A DNA stretch of 64,000 nt from assembly GCF_023347255.1 (NCBI RefSeq), contig NZ_CP094466.1:2356001-2420000 (forward strand), written 5' to 3'. The position numbers and the translations under genes were made by a program. Below are positions 25,140-32,206 of this stretch, one piece after another (positions within the stretch are counted from its first letter, which is position 1; each line of letters opens with the position of its first letter). Source of the DNA: Faecalibacterium sp. I4-3-84. GTDB taxonomy: Bacteria > Bacillota > Clostridia > Oscillospirales > Ruminococcaceae. Under the pieces are notes generated by a model. That model had not been told where the DNA came from. It worked only from the letters and a program-made list of their open reading frames with translations, and ran no database searches.

Positions 25140-25187
25140 GGAGATTTTCCTTTCTATTGATAAAATTGATACAGTGCATGGAAAGAC

Positions 25188-25646
25188 TTAAATAAAGGCA
25201 GCCACGGCCAGCGTGGTGATCAGAGCACCGGCTACCGCCAGAACGCTCAGAACCGGGCCGTCATCGTATTCCTGCGCGGTCTGTTCCGGCTGAGCGGGTG
25301 TGGATGTGCTGGTGGAAGTGGTGGCGTTTTTCACGGTCCAGTGTGCGTACACAGTGGTATCACCGGTAAACACCGTAGAGGTGCTGATTTTTGTGCCGCC
25401 CACCGGCTCGGTATACCAGCCGTCAAAGGTGTAGCCTTCCAGCGTAGGCTGCGCGGGCAGGGCACTGAGTTTGCCGCTCAGATTGGTGGTGACTGCCACA
25501 GCGGAGCTGCTGCCGCCCATGGCATCCAGACCAATGATGTAGACCTGCGAATCCTTGTCTTCTGCGGCAAAGGCAGAGGGCAGTGCACAGCAGAGCAGTG
25601 CAGCGCTGAGCAGACCGAGGACCAGCATTTTCAAGATCTTTTTCAT
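25188..25646 (-). CDS. Secreted or anchored protein with an InlB B-repeat
   Basis: The ATG at 25646 follows GAGGAG and starts a signal peptide (KKILKML, hydrophobic core, AFAAED). The 152-residue protein has one InlB B-repeat/Flg_new-type unit (about 70-105: LEGYTFDGWYTEPVGG.KI, then YAHW), a Thr/Ser-rich spacer and a C-terminal hydrophobic helix (about 130-150) without LPXTG or a positive tail. It is probably exposed on the surface and held by its C-terminal helix. It lies 49 bases ahead of the small peptide gene on the same strand and may be co-transcribed with it. Confidence 0.65.
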   Translation of the reverse strand: MKKILKMLVLGLLSAALLCCALPSAFAAEDKDSQVYIIGLDAMGGSSSAVAVTTNLSGKLSALPAQPTLEGYTFDGWYTEPVGGTKISTSTVFTGDTTVYAHWTVKNATTSTSTSTPAQPEQTAQEYDDGPVLSVLAVAGALITTLAVAAFI

Positions 25647-25794
25647 ATGACTCCTCGCTTTCCTGACGAATTGGGATGTGGTGCCTGCCGGGAACGGAAA
25701 CACCAGAACAGACCTCGATGTCCCCGCCATGAGGCAGTAGACGAAAAAGCCGGGAAGAGGAGGTTTATTCAATCCTATATTTACCACATATAAT

Positions 25795-25831
25795 GCAACA
25801 AAAGTGCAACAAAATGGGCGTATTTTGTTGC
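25795..25831. repeat. GCAACAAAA repeats ahead of the InlB-repeat gene
   Basis: GCAACAAAA occurs at 25795-25803 and 25806-25814, an 11-base period, and inverted at 25822-25831. The spacing suits a regulator that binds one face of the helix. The rest of the 25647-25920 gap shows no gene. Confidence 0.35.
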
Positions 25832-25920
25832 TATGATGAAAAAAATTGGTTTTTCACAAATTGCAGGCTGCAAAAGGCATCACAGAGCCGCCGCAAAAGC
25901 GGAAAAGTGGAACCTTCCCC

Positions 25921-25949
25921 TTGTGGAAAAACAAAGAATATGGTATAAT
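25921..25949 (+). promoter_or_regulatory. Promoter of tRNA-Gln(TTG)
   Basis: TTGTGG (25921-25926) and TATAAT (25944-25949) are 17 bases apart, 12 bases ahead of the tRNA. Confidence 0.75.
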
Positions 25950-25960
25950 ACCTTGCATGA

Positions 25961-26034
25961 TGCGCCATCGCCAAGCGGTAAGGCAGGGGACTTTGACTCC
26001 CCCATCGTAGGTTCGACTCCTGCTGGCGCAACCA
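25961..26034 (+). tRNA. tRNA-Gln(TTG)
   Basis: Acceptor TGCGCCA/TGGCGCA, anticodon loop CTTTGAC (anticodon TTG), T arm with GGTTCGACTCC, encoded CCA. Confidence 0.93.
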
Positions 26035-26035
26035 A

Positions 26036-26075
26036 AAGCCCCGTCATCCTGAAAAGGCTGACGGGGCTTTTTGCG
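26036..26075 (+). terminator. Terminator of tRNA-Gln(TTG)
   Basis: AAAGCCCCGTCA pairs with TGACGGGGCTTT and is followed by a T tract. Confidence 0.85.
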
Positions 26076-26112
26076 TCACTTTTCCACAAAATGCGGCTGA
26101 ACGGTACAAAGC

Positions 26113-27453
26113 TCAGCGGCGGCGGATCTTTCTGGTGGGCTTGCGGCGGTTCCAGTTGTTCAAAAGGACCCACGCAAAGTAGATGATGATGGAAATAATA
26201 CTCAATGTTATTACAACTTTGAGGTACAGACTGCCTAAGAATTCCTGAAAACGCGCCACAGTGAACAGCAGCGGGTTGCGGCTGACATCCTGCCCGGCGA
26301 TCAGGTCCACCACGCCAATGGTCTCACCGGCAAGCTTCAGCTCCACGGTGCCCACCACATCGCCCTGCTGGACGGGGGCACACACGTGATCCGGCAGATG
26401 GAAATATTTCTGGGTCACGCTGCCGTCGCCGGTGGAGGGCAGCAGGGTCATCATGCTGTCGGCGGGATACAGCTGCAGGGAGCTGGTATCGGAGGAATAC
26501 TTCACCGGGATCTCAGCCAGCGTAAGGTCGGTATCCAGCGCGGCCTGAATGGAAAAGCTGTCGAACACCCAGTCCATCAGCTTCACGGTCTCGCACAGGG
26601 CCGGGCGGCGATTGGCGTAGCCGAAATCGTCGCAGGTGTCCGGGCTTTGCATCACGCAGAAAATATAGGTGGCACCATCCTTATTGGCCCATGAAACATA
26701 GCTCTGATTGCCACTGTCGTTTTTGAATGCGGTCACATCGCACATGCCGCCCTGCATGGCACTGCGGTAGTATTTGCCGCCGCCGGATTTGCTCAGCGCG
26801 GCGTTCTGGCTGACCAGAACAGACGAAGAACGGTGTTTTTCTTTGGCGGGCATGGTAAAGCTGGGCGCACCGGAAACCTCCACAAAGGCATCAAAGCTCA
26901 TCAGATAGCGCAGGATCAGGTACATATCCACGGCACAGGTCACGTTGCCGCTGTTGATGCCGCAGGCATCCGTCCATGTGCTGCCGGTGGTGCCGATGCG
27001 CTGGGACAGGGTGTTCATCTGGCTCACCCAGCCCGCGAGGTCGCCGCCGGAAAGGGCATAAGCAAGGCCCATGGCGGCTTCGTTGGCGTTGCGGGTCAGC
27101 ATGGCGTACATGGCTTCGCGGTAGGTAAAGGTCTCGTTGGAGCGCATATCGGCGTTGTTGGTGTTATAAACGTAATCCGAGATGGCAAAGGGCATCTGGA
27201 AGGTGTCGTCCAGATGGTCGGCATAGTTGGTCAGCAGCAGGGCGATGGTCATGTACTTTGTCAGACCACCGGCGGATACCTGCTTTGTGCTGTCCTTATC
27301 ATAGACGATGATATTGGTATCGGTGTTGACGATATAGGCACTCTGTGCCTGCACCTGATAGACCGGGGTGGGGTCGAACATAGCCCCGGCGGGCAGCACA
27401 AGGCAGCTGAACAGGACAGCGAACGACAAAACCAGCGCAAAAATACGTTTCAT
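26113..27453 (-). CDS. PBP5-like D-Ala-D-Ala carboxypeptidase homologue without active-site residues
   Basis: The ATG at 27453 follows AAGGAAT and starts a signal peptide (KRIFALVLS...PAGA). The 446-residue protein follows the S11 (DacA/DacF) layout with a C-terminal membrane helix (about 415-437) and a basic tail. The SxxK motif reads G63-L-T-K66, so the nucleophile Ser is Gly. The SxN motif reads N122-A-N124. The KTG box appears as QGG (234-236). All three catalytic motifs are therefore changed while the fold-level sequence (MTIALLL, NEAAMGLAYALSG, WTDACGIN) persists. It probably binds or scaffolds peptidoglycan and does not cleave it. Confidence 0.75.
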   Translation of the reverse strand: MKRIFALVLSFAVLFSCLVLPAGAMFDPTPVYQVQAQSAYIVNTDTNIIVYDKDSTKQVSAGGLTKYMTIALLLTNYADHLDDTFQMPFAISDYVYNTNNADMRSNETFTYREAMYAMLTRNANEAAMGLAYALSGGDLAGWVSQMNTLSQRIGTTGSTWTDACGINSGNVTCAVDMYLILRYLMSFDAFVEVSGAPSFTMPAKEKHRSSSVLVSQNAALSKSGGGKYYRSAMQGGMCDVTAFKNDSGNQSYVSWANKDGATYIFCVMQSPDTCDDFGYANRRPALCETVKLMDWVFDSFSIQAALDTDLTLAEIPVKYSSDTSSLQLYPADSMMTLLPSTGDGSVTQKYFHLPDHVCAPVQQGDVVGTVELKLAGETIGVVDLIAGQDVSRNPLLFTVARFQEFLGSLYLKVVITLSIISIIIYFAWVLLNNWNRRKPTRKIRRR

Positions 27454-27628
27454 GTGGACAATTCCTTTAAAAAGCGATAATATAAAACAACAGGCAGCAC
27501 GGCACAAGCGCTGTGCGCCGGGTAAGAACGAGATCACAGCGGAAGGCTGTATTCTTTATAATAACAGGTTTGGCGGGGTGTGACAAGGCTTATTGTGCCG
27601 ATTTCACATCCGGTCAGGGAGGACAGGA

Positions 27629-28321
27629 ATGGTATATCTGACAGGGGACACCCACGGCGACATCGACCGCTTCAAGCACGGCAAGCTGCGCTGGCTGGGC
27701 AAACGGGATACCGTGGTGGTACTGGGCGACTTTGGCTTTGTGTGGGACGGCAGCAAGGAGGAACAGAAAAAGCTGGATTGGCTGCGCAAGCGCCCGTATA
27801 TCCTGCTGTTTCTGGACGGCAGCCACGAAAACTACGACCTTTTAAAGCAGTATCCCACCGAGGAACGCTTTGGCGGGAAGGTGCAGGCACTGGGTGGCAA
27901 TGTGTACCATGTGTGCCGCGGCAGCGTGCTGGAATTGGAGAATAAAAAATACCTGTGCTTTGGTGGTGCGGAAAGCCAGGATGTGGAGGATCGGGAACCC
28001 GGCGTGAACTGGTGGAGGGAAGAAATGCCTTCGGAGGAGGAATACGCCTTTTGTGAGGAGAACCTTGCAGCGTGCGATTACAAAGTGGATTATGTGCTGA
28101 CCCACGATGCGCCAAGCAGATTTTTGGATTTTACCGCCCTTGCCAGCGGCGAGACCAACCAGCTGCACAGTTTTCTGGATAAAATTTTGTTGAAGCTGAC
28201 CTACGACAAGTGGCTTTTTGGCTGCTACCATAAGGATACCCAGCTTTCCACCAAAAGCCGCTGCGTGTTCTGCGATGTGATAAGCATGGGCGAACGGCAC
28301 GCAAAGCGTTCTGTTCGATAA
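27629..28321 (+). CDS. Metallophosphoesterase with altered metal motifs
   Basis: The ATG at 27629 follows GGGAGG. The 230-residue protein shows the calcineurin-like signature GDTHGD (6-11), GDFGF and THDAP, so the fold is clear. Two ligand motifs deviate: GNHE reads GSHE (position about 66) and GHxH reads GCYH near the C-terminus. Relatives on chromosomes and phages normally keep Asn and His there. It may have weak or changed activity. Substrate and role are unknown. It is a single gene followed by a terminator. Confidence 0.8.
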   Translation: MVYLTGDTHGDIDRFKHGKLRWLGKRDTVVVLGDFGFVWDGSKEEQKKLDWLRKRPYILLFLDGSHENYDLLKQYPTEERFGGKVQALGGNVYHVCRGSVLELENKKYLCFGGAESQDVEDREPGVNWWREEMPSEEEYAFCEENLAACDYKVDYVLTHDAPSRFLDFTALASGETNQLHSFLDKILLKLTYDKWLFGCYHKDTQLSTKSRCVFCDVISMGERHAKRSVR

Positions 28322-28328
28322 CAGGGGC

Positions 28329-28358
28329 CGCTGCACCAGCCGTGCAGCGGCTTTTGCA
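28329..28358 (+). terminator. Terminator of the metallophosphoesterase gene
   Basis: GCCGCTGCA pairs with TGCAGCGGC and is followed by TTTTGCATTT. It also faces the end of recG. Confidence 0.75.
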
Positions 28359-28388
28359 TTTGCTGCTTGTGCGCAAAAAACCTCCGGA

Positions 28389-30449
28389 TCAGTTCATGGC
28401 TCCGGCTTTCTCGAACATCTGCTGCACCTGCTGTTCCAGCAGTGCGTGCTCCGGCGCTTCCAGCAGAGGGTCGTCGGCCAGCATGGCAACGGCTTCCGCC
28501 TGCGCAGCGTGCAGGGTGCGGGTGTCGTTCATCAGGTCGGCGATCTGCAGGGTGGGCAGGCCGTGCTGGCGGCTGCCGAAAAAGTCGCCGGGGCCGCGGG
28601 TCTCCAGATCGTACTGCGCCACCACAAAGCCGTCCGTAGTGCTGCACAAAAATTTCAGCCGTTTTTGTACGTTTTCGCTTTGGTTGTCGCTGACAAGAAA
28701 GCACCAGCTCTCCGCTGCACCGCGTCCCACGCGGCCGCGCAGCTGGTGCAGGGCGCTCAGACCGTAGCGCTCTGCGTTTTCGATCACCATTACGCTGGCA
28801 TTGGGCACATCCACACCCACCTCAATGACGGTGGTGGACACCAGTGCGTCCAGCCGTCCGGCTTTGAAGTCCTCCATCACGGCAGCTTTCTCCTTGGGCT
28901 TGAGCTTGCCGTGCATCAGGCCTACCCGGCGCTCCGGCAGCAGGGCTTTGGCAATGTCCTCGTAGTAGCTCTTGACGGCGTTCAGCCCGCCGTCCGGTGT
29001 GTTCTCGATGGCGGGGCAGACCAGATACACCTGCCGTCCGCGCCCGATCTCCTGATCGAGAAAATGGTAGAGGTCGCGCCGCTTTTGGCCGGTGATGCAG
29101 CGGGTCTTGACCGGTGTGCGGCCCGGCGGCAGCTCGTCCAGAATGGAGATGTCCAAATCGCCGTAGATGAGCAGGCCCAGCGTGCGGGGAATGGGCGTTG
29201 CGCTCATCACCAGCAGGTGCGGATTCGCGGCCTTTTCGGCCAGCATTCCGCGCTGCCGTACCCCAAAGCGGTGCTGCTCGTCGATCACGGCAAGACCAAG
29301 CCGGGCAAATTCTACGCCTTCGCTGAGGATGGCGTGGGTGCCCACCACAAGGTCGGCTTCGTCGTTCCGGATGGCGGCAAGGGTGGTGCGGCGTGCAGCG
29401 GCCTTCATGCCGCCAGTCAGCAGGGCCACCCGTATCCCGAAGGTGGCAAGCATCCGGTTCAGGCCTTCGGCGTGCTGGGCGGCCAGAATTTCTGTCGGGG
29501 CCAGCAGCGCGGCCTGATACCCCGCCCGGATGCAGGCCCAGATGGCGGCAGCCGCCACCAGCGTTTTGCCGCTGCCCACATCGCCCTGCAAAAGGCGGTT
29601 CATGGAAGTCTCGCCCGCCATGTCGGACAGAATCTCGCTCACGGCTCGGCGCTGGGCACCGGTGGGGGAGAAGGGCAGGCTGGCCCAGAACGGGGACGGG
29701 TCGGCAAGCTGCATGGGCGCACCGGTGGCAGCGGCACCCCGGTTTTTCATCCGGCCAATGCCCAGCTGCAAAACCAGAAGTTCTTCATAGATCAGCCGCC
29801 GCCGGGCTGCATAGGCCTGCTCTTCCGTGGCAGGGCAGTGGATGGCCCGCACGGCATCTGCCTTGGAGAGCAGACGGTATTTTGCCAGCATTTCCGGCGG
29901 AAGAGGGTCGGGCAGAAGTTCTGCATGGGGCAGCAGCTGCCGCACGCACTTGGCGATGGCATTGCTGGAAAGCCCCTCGGTCTGGGGGTAGACCGCTTCA
30001 AAGGGAGAAGCCTTGATCTGCTCGGCGGTGCGCACCTGCGGGTTGACCATCTGGCGGCGCAGCATCCCGCCGGTAACGATGCCCTGAAAATAATATTCCT
30101 GCCCCAGCTGCAGCTTCTGGGCGGCATACGGATTATTGAACCATGTGATCTCCAGACTGGACACATCGTCCCCGGCAGTGATGCGCTCCATCCGCCGCCC
30201 GCCCGGCAGGATACGCCCGCCGGGCTTTGCGAACACCTCTGCCTTCACCACACATTCGGTGTCGGCGGGGGCCTGTGCGATGGAGTAGGGCTTGGAAAAG
30301 TCGATGTACCGCCGGGGGTAGTGGCACAGCAGGTCTGCCAGCGTCACGATGCCCAGCTTCTCGAACCGCTCAGCGGTCTTGGGGCCAACGCCCTTCAGGT
30401 AGCGCACCGGCGTATCCGGGGTGAGGGTGGTGTGGTTTTCGGCGGGCAT
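28389..30449 (-). CDS. recG: ATP-dependent DNA helicase RecG
   Basis: This 686-residue enzyme rewinds and reverses stalled replication forks. The N-terminal wedge domain (about 60-160, OB fold) is followed by helicase motifs: Walker A GDVGSGKT, the box DEQHRFG, SATPIPR and QLRGRVGRG. AAAGGAG precedes the ATG. Length and domain order are normal. It is a lone gene running toward the metallophosphoesterase gene. Confidence 0.96.
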   Translation of the reverse strand: MPAENHTTLTPDTPVRYLKGVGPKTAERFEKLGIVTLADLLCHYPRRYIDFSKPYSIAQAPADTECVVKAEVFAKPGGRILPGGRRMERITAGDDVSSLEITWFNNPYAAQKLQLGQEYYFQGIVTGGMLRRQMVNPQVRTAEQIKASPFEAVYPQTEGLSSNAIAKCVRQLLPHAELLPDPLPPEMLAKYRLLSKADAVRAIHCPATEEQAYAARRRLIYEELLVLQLGIGRMKNRGAAATGAPMQLADPSPFWASLPFSPTGAQRRAVSEILSDMAGETSMNRLLQGDVGSGKTLVAAAAIWACIRAGYQAALLAPTEILAAQHAEGLNRMLATFGIRVALLTGGMKAAARRTTLAAIRNDEADLVVGTHAILSEGVEFARLGLAVIDEQHRFGVRQRGMLAEKAANPHLLVMSATPIPRTLGLLIYGDLDISILDELPPGRTPVKTRCITGQKRRDLYHFLDQEIGRGRQVYLVCPAIENTPDGGLNAVKSYYEDIAKALLPERRVGLMHGKLKPKEKAAVMEDFKAGRLDALVSTTVIEVGVDVPNASVMVIENAERYGLSALHQLRGRVGRGAAESWCFLVSDNQSENVQKRLKFLCSTTDGFVVAQYDLETRGPGDFFGSRQHGLPTLQIADLMNDTRTLHAAQAEAVAMLADDPLLEAPEHALLEQQVQQMFEKAGAMN

Positions 30450-30574
30450 GGCGGTTCAGCTCCTTTCCAAGCGTAGTATAGCCATTGTAACACGGACCGG
30501 GAACAGATGCAAACACTTTGCCTTTGCGCGGCGGCTGTGGTACACTGAACAAAACGGAAAGGGGATAGGATAGA

Positions 30575-31072
30575 ATGGAGATCCGCAACGCGACCATGGA
30601 CGACCTGCCCGCCATTGCCGCCGTGGAGGCAGCCTGCTTCCCGGCAGCGGAGGCTGCCACGGCAGAGGAATTTGCCGGGCGGCTGGCACACTATGCAGAC
30701 CACTTCTGGCTGCTGTTTGAGGATGGGCAGCTGGCGGCCTTTGTGGACGGCTTTTGCACCGACACGCCCGACCTGACCGATGCGATGTACGCGGACGCGT
30801 CCCTGCATGATGAAAATGGCGCATGGCAGATGATCTTTGGGGTGAACACCCTCCCGCGCTGCCGCTGCCAAGGCTACGCCGGGCTGCTGCTGCAGCGGGC
30901 CATTGCAGATGCCCGCGCACAGGGGCGCAGGGGGCTGGTGCTGACCTGCAAGGAAAAGCTGCTGCACTACTATGCAAAGTTCGGCTTTGTGAACGAGGGG
31001 GTTTCCGGCTCTACCCACGGCGGGGTGGTGTGGTATCAGATGCGGCTGCGGTTCTGCTCCGGCAGAGGCTGA
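30575..31072 (+). CDS. GNAT family N-acetyltransferase (AANAT-like)
   Basis: This 165-residue acetyltransferase has the acetyl-CoA loop in a variant form: GVNTLPRCRCQGYAG, followed by LL.RAIADARAQGRRGLVLTCKEKLLHYYAKFGFVNEG. The pattern with CKEKLL.YY resembles arylalkylamine-type N-acetyltransferases, which act on small amines. The true substrate is unknown. A GGAAAGGGG site precedes the ATG. Its stop codon lies inside the left arm of a 166-bp palindromic element. Confidence 0.8.
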   Translation: MEIRNATMDDLPAIAAVEAACFPAAEAATAEEFAGRLAHYADHFWLLFEDGQLAAFVDGFCTDTPDLTDAMYADASLHDENGAWQMIFGVNTLPRCRCQGYAGLLLQRAIADARAQGRRGLVLTCKEKLLHYYAKFGFVNEGVSGSTHGGVVWYQMRLRFCSGRG

Positions 31073-31234
31073 CTGTTCAAAAGTTCCCTATGATACATTG
31101 AGGTTTTGAACAATGAAGAAATAGTGCGCAAAAAAGCGCAGCTTTCCGTGGCTTTTGAGCCTTGAGAGAAAATAAACAACGAACACACGTTGTATCTCAC
31201 ATTGTTCAAAAGGCAGAGGGGGGTGAACAGTCAG
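31069..31234. repeat. 166-bp element with nested inverted repeats
   Basis: The outer arms CTGACTGTTCA (31069-31079) and TGAACAGTCAG (31224-31234) are perfect. The inner arms TTTTGAACAATG (about 31103-31114) and CATTGTTCAAAA (about 31200-31211) are also perfect. Inside is GCGCAAAAAAGCGC and an ACAACG...CGTTGT pair. No reading frame. It could be a MITE or a folded RNA. Confidence 0.55.
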
Positions 31235-31262
31235 GAGCCTTGCGGCTGGCAGGGGACGGCGC

Positions 31263-31297
31263 AAAAAAATCCCGGAAGCCGAAGCTTCCGGGAATCT
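31263..31297 (-). terminator. Terminator of the tRNA cluster
   Basis: CCCGGAAGC pairs with GCTTCCGGG (31271-31292). On the minus strand a run of seven T follows. Confidence 0.85.
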
Positions 31298-31299
31298 TT

Positions 31300-31374
31300 T
31301 GGAGGTGACGACCAGATTTGAACTGGTGGATGAGGGTTTTGCAGACCCTTGCCTTACCACTTGGCCACGTCACC
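31300..31374 (-). tRNA. tRNA-Cys(GCA)
   Basis: On the minus strand the acceptor GGTGACG pairs with CGTCACC. The loop CTGCAAA gives anticodon GCA, the discriminator base is U as in tRNA-Cys, and CCA is encoded. It is the last gene of the cluster. Confidence 0.93.
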
Positions 31375-31402
31375 ACATTTAGGAGTGAATTTCCACTCCT
31401 GT

Positions 31403-31478
31403 TGGAGCGGCCGACGAGGCTCGAACTCGCTACCTCCACCTTGGCAAGGTGGCGCTCTACCAGATGAGCTACGGCCGC
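31403..31478 (-). tRNA. tRNA-Gly(GCC), copy 1
   Basis: Acceptor GCGGCCG/CGGCCGC, loop TTGCCAA with anticodon GCC, CCA encoded. Its 76 bases are identical to those of the second copy at 31671-31746. Confidence 0.93.
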
Positions 31479-31564
31479 ATATTCGGTGCATTTTACCTTG
31501 CACCCATCATTTCTGATGCCCTGAAAACAAGTTTCAAAGTAGGTGAAAGCTTGCGCTTTCTTGG

Positions 31565-31641
31565 TGGCGACCCGGATCGGGCTCGAACCGACGACCCCCA
31601 GCGTGACAGGCTGGTGCTCTAACCAACTGAGCTACCGGGCC
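31565..31641 (-). tRNA. tRNA-Asp(GTC)
   Basis: Acceptor GGCCCGG with CCGGGTC (one G-U), loop CTGTCAC with anticodon GTC, discriminator G, CCA encoded. Confidence 0.93.
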
Positions 31642-31670
31642 ATATTGGAGCAACTGTTGCTGCTCCGTTA

Positions 31671-31746
31671 TGGAGCGGCCGACGAGGCTCGAACTCGCTA
31701 CCTCCACCTTGGCAAGGTGGCGCTCTACCAGATGAGCTACGGCCGC
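31671..31746 (-). tRNA. tRNA-Gly(GCC), copy 2
   Basis: Identical to the copy at 31403-31478, with different flanks, so it is a genuine duplicate in the cluster. Confidence 0.93.
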
Positions 31747-31776
31747 ATATTGGAAACCCTGCTGGGTTTCCTTGAC

Positions 31777-31852
31777 TGGTGCCTCCGATCGGAATCGAAC
31801 CAATGACACGGGGATTTTCAGTCCCCTGCTCTACCGACTGAGCTACAGAGGC
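31777..31852 (-). tRNA. tRNA-Phe(GAA)
   Basis: Acceptor GCCTCTG/CGGAGGC, loop CTGAAAA with anticodon GAA, discriminator A, CCA encoded. It is the first gene of the minus-strand tRNA cluster. Confidence 0.93.
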
Positions 31853-31868
31853 GCACCGGACGATGATT

Positions 31869-31896
31869 ATTATACCTGAAATTTCGATTTTGTAAA
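31869..31896 (-). promoter_or_regulatory. Promoter of the tRNA cluster
   Basis: On the minus strand TTTACA (31896-31891) and TATAAT (31874-31869) are 16 bases apart, 17 bases ahead of tRNA-Phe. Confidence 0.75.
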
Positions 31897-32038
31897 GGGG
31901 TAAATCCAAATTTTTTTCAGAAAATTGAAACTTTCTTGATTTTGGTCGCTCCAGCGCGTAAAATAAGAATGACTTTTTTAACCTGCTTTCGGCACATCCG
32001 GCACAGGACGTGCTGTGTGCGGGCGTGCCAAACAGAAA

Positions 32039-32067
32039 TTGACAAATTCAACAACCTATGGTTTAAT
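32039..32067 (+). promoter_or_regulatory. Promoter of parE
   Basis: TTGACA (32039-32044) and TTTAAT (32062-32067) are 17 bases apart. A second AT-rich stretch near 32115 could hold another start. The 31897-32206 gap holds nothing else I can name. Confidence 0.6.
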
Positions 32068-32206
32068 GAAAATGAAATGATTCAGGCGCTTTTGCCCTTT
32101 TTCTCTGTGCATACCTATATTATAGTAAGAAAAGGGCAGAGGCGTTTTATGATTTGACTACAGACGGCCCGCTTTTTGCAAGAAAGGCCGGGCCGGGAGG
32201 AGCAGC

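Noticed and set aside
31069-31234. 6S RNA or another known structured RNA
   Set aside because: The inverted arms are suggestive, but I cannot match the central bulge of 6S RNA or another known class.
31403-31746. Two identical tRNA-Gly genes as an assembly error
   Set aside because: The flanking sequences differ and another tRNA lies between them, so a real duplicate is more likely.
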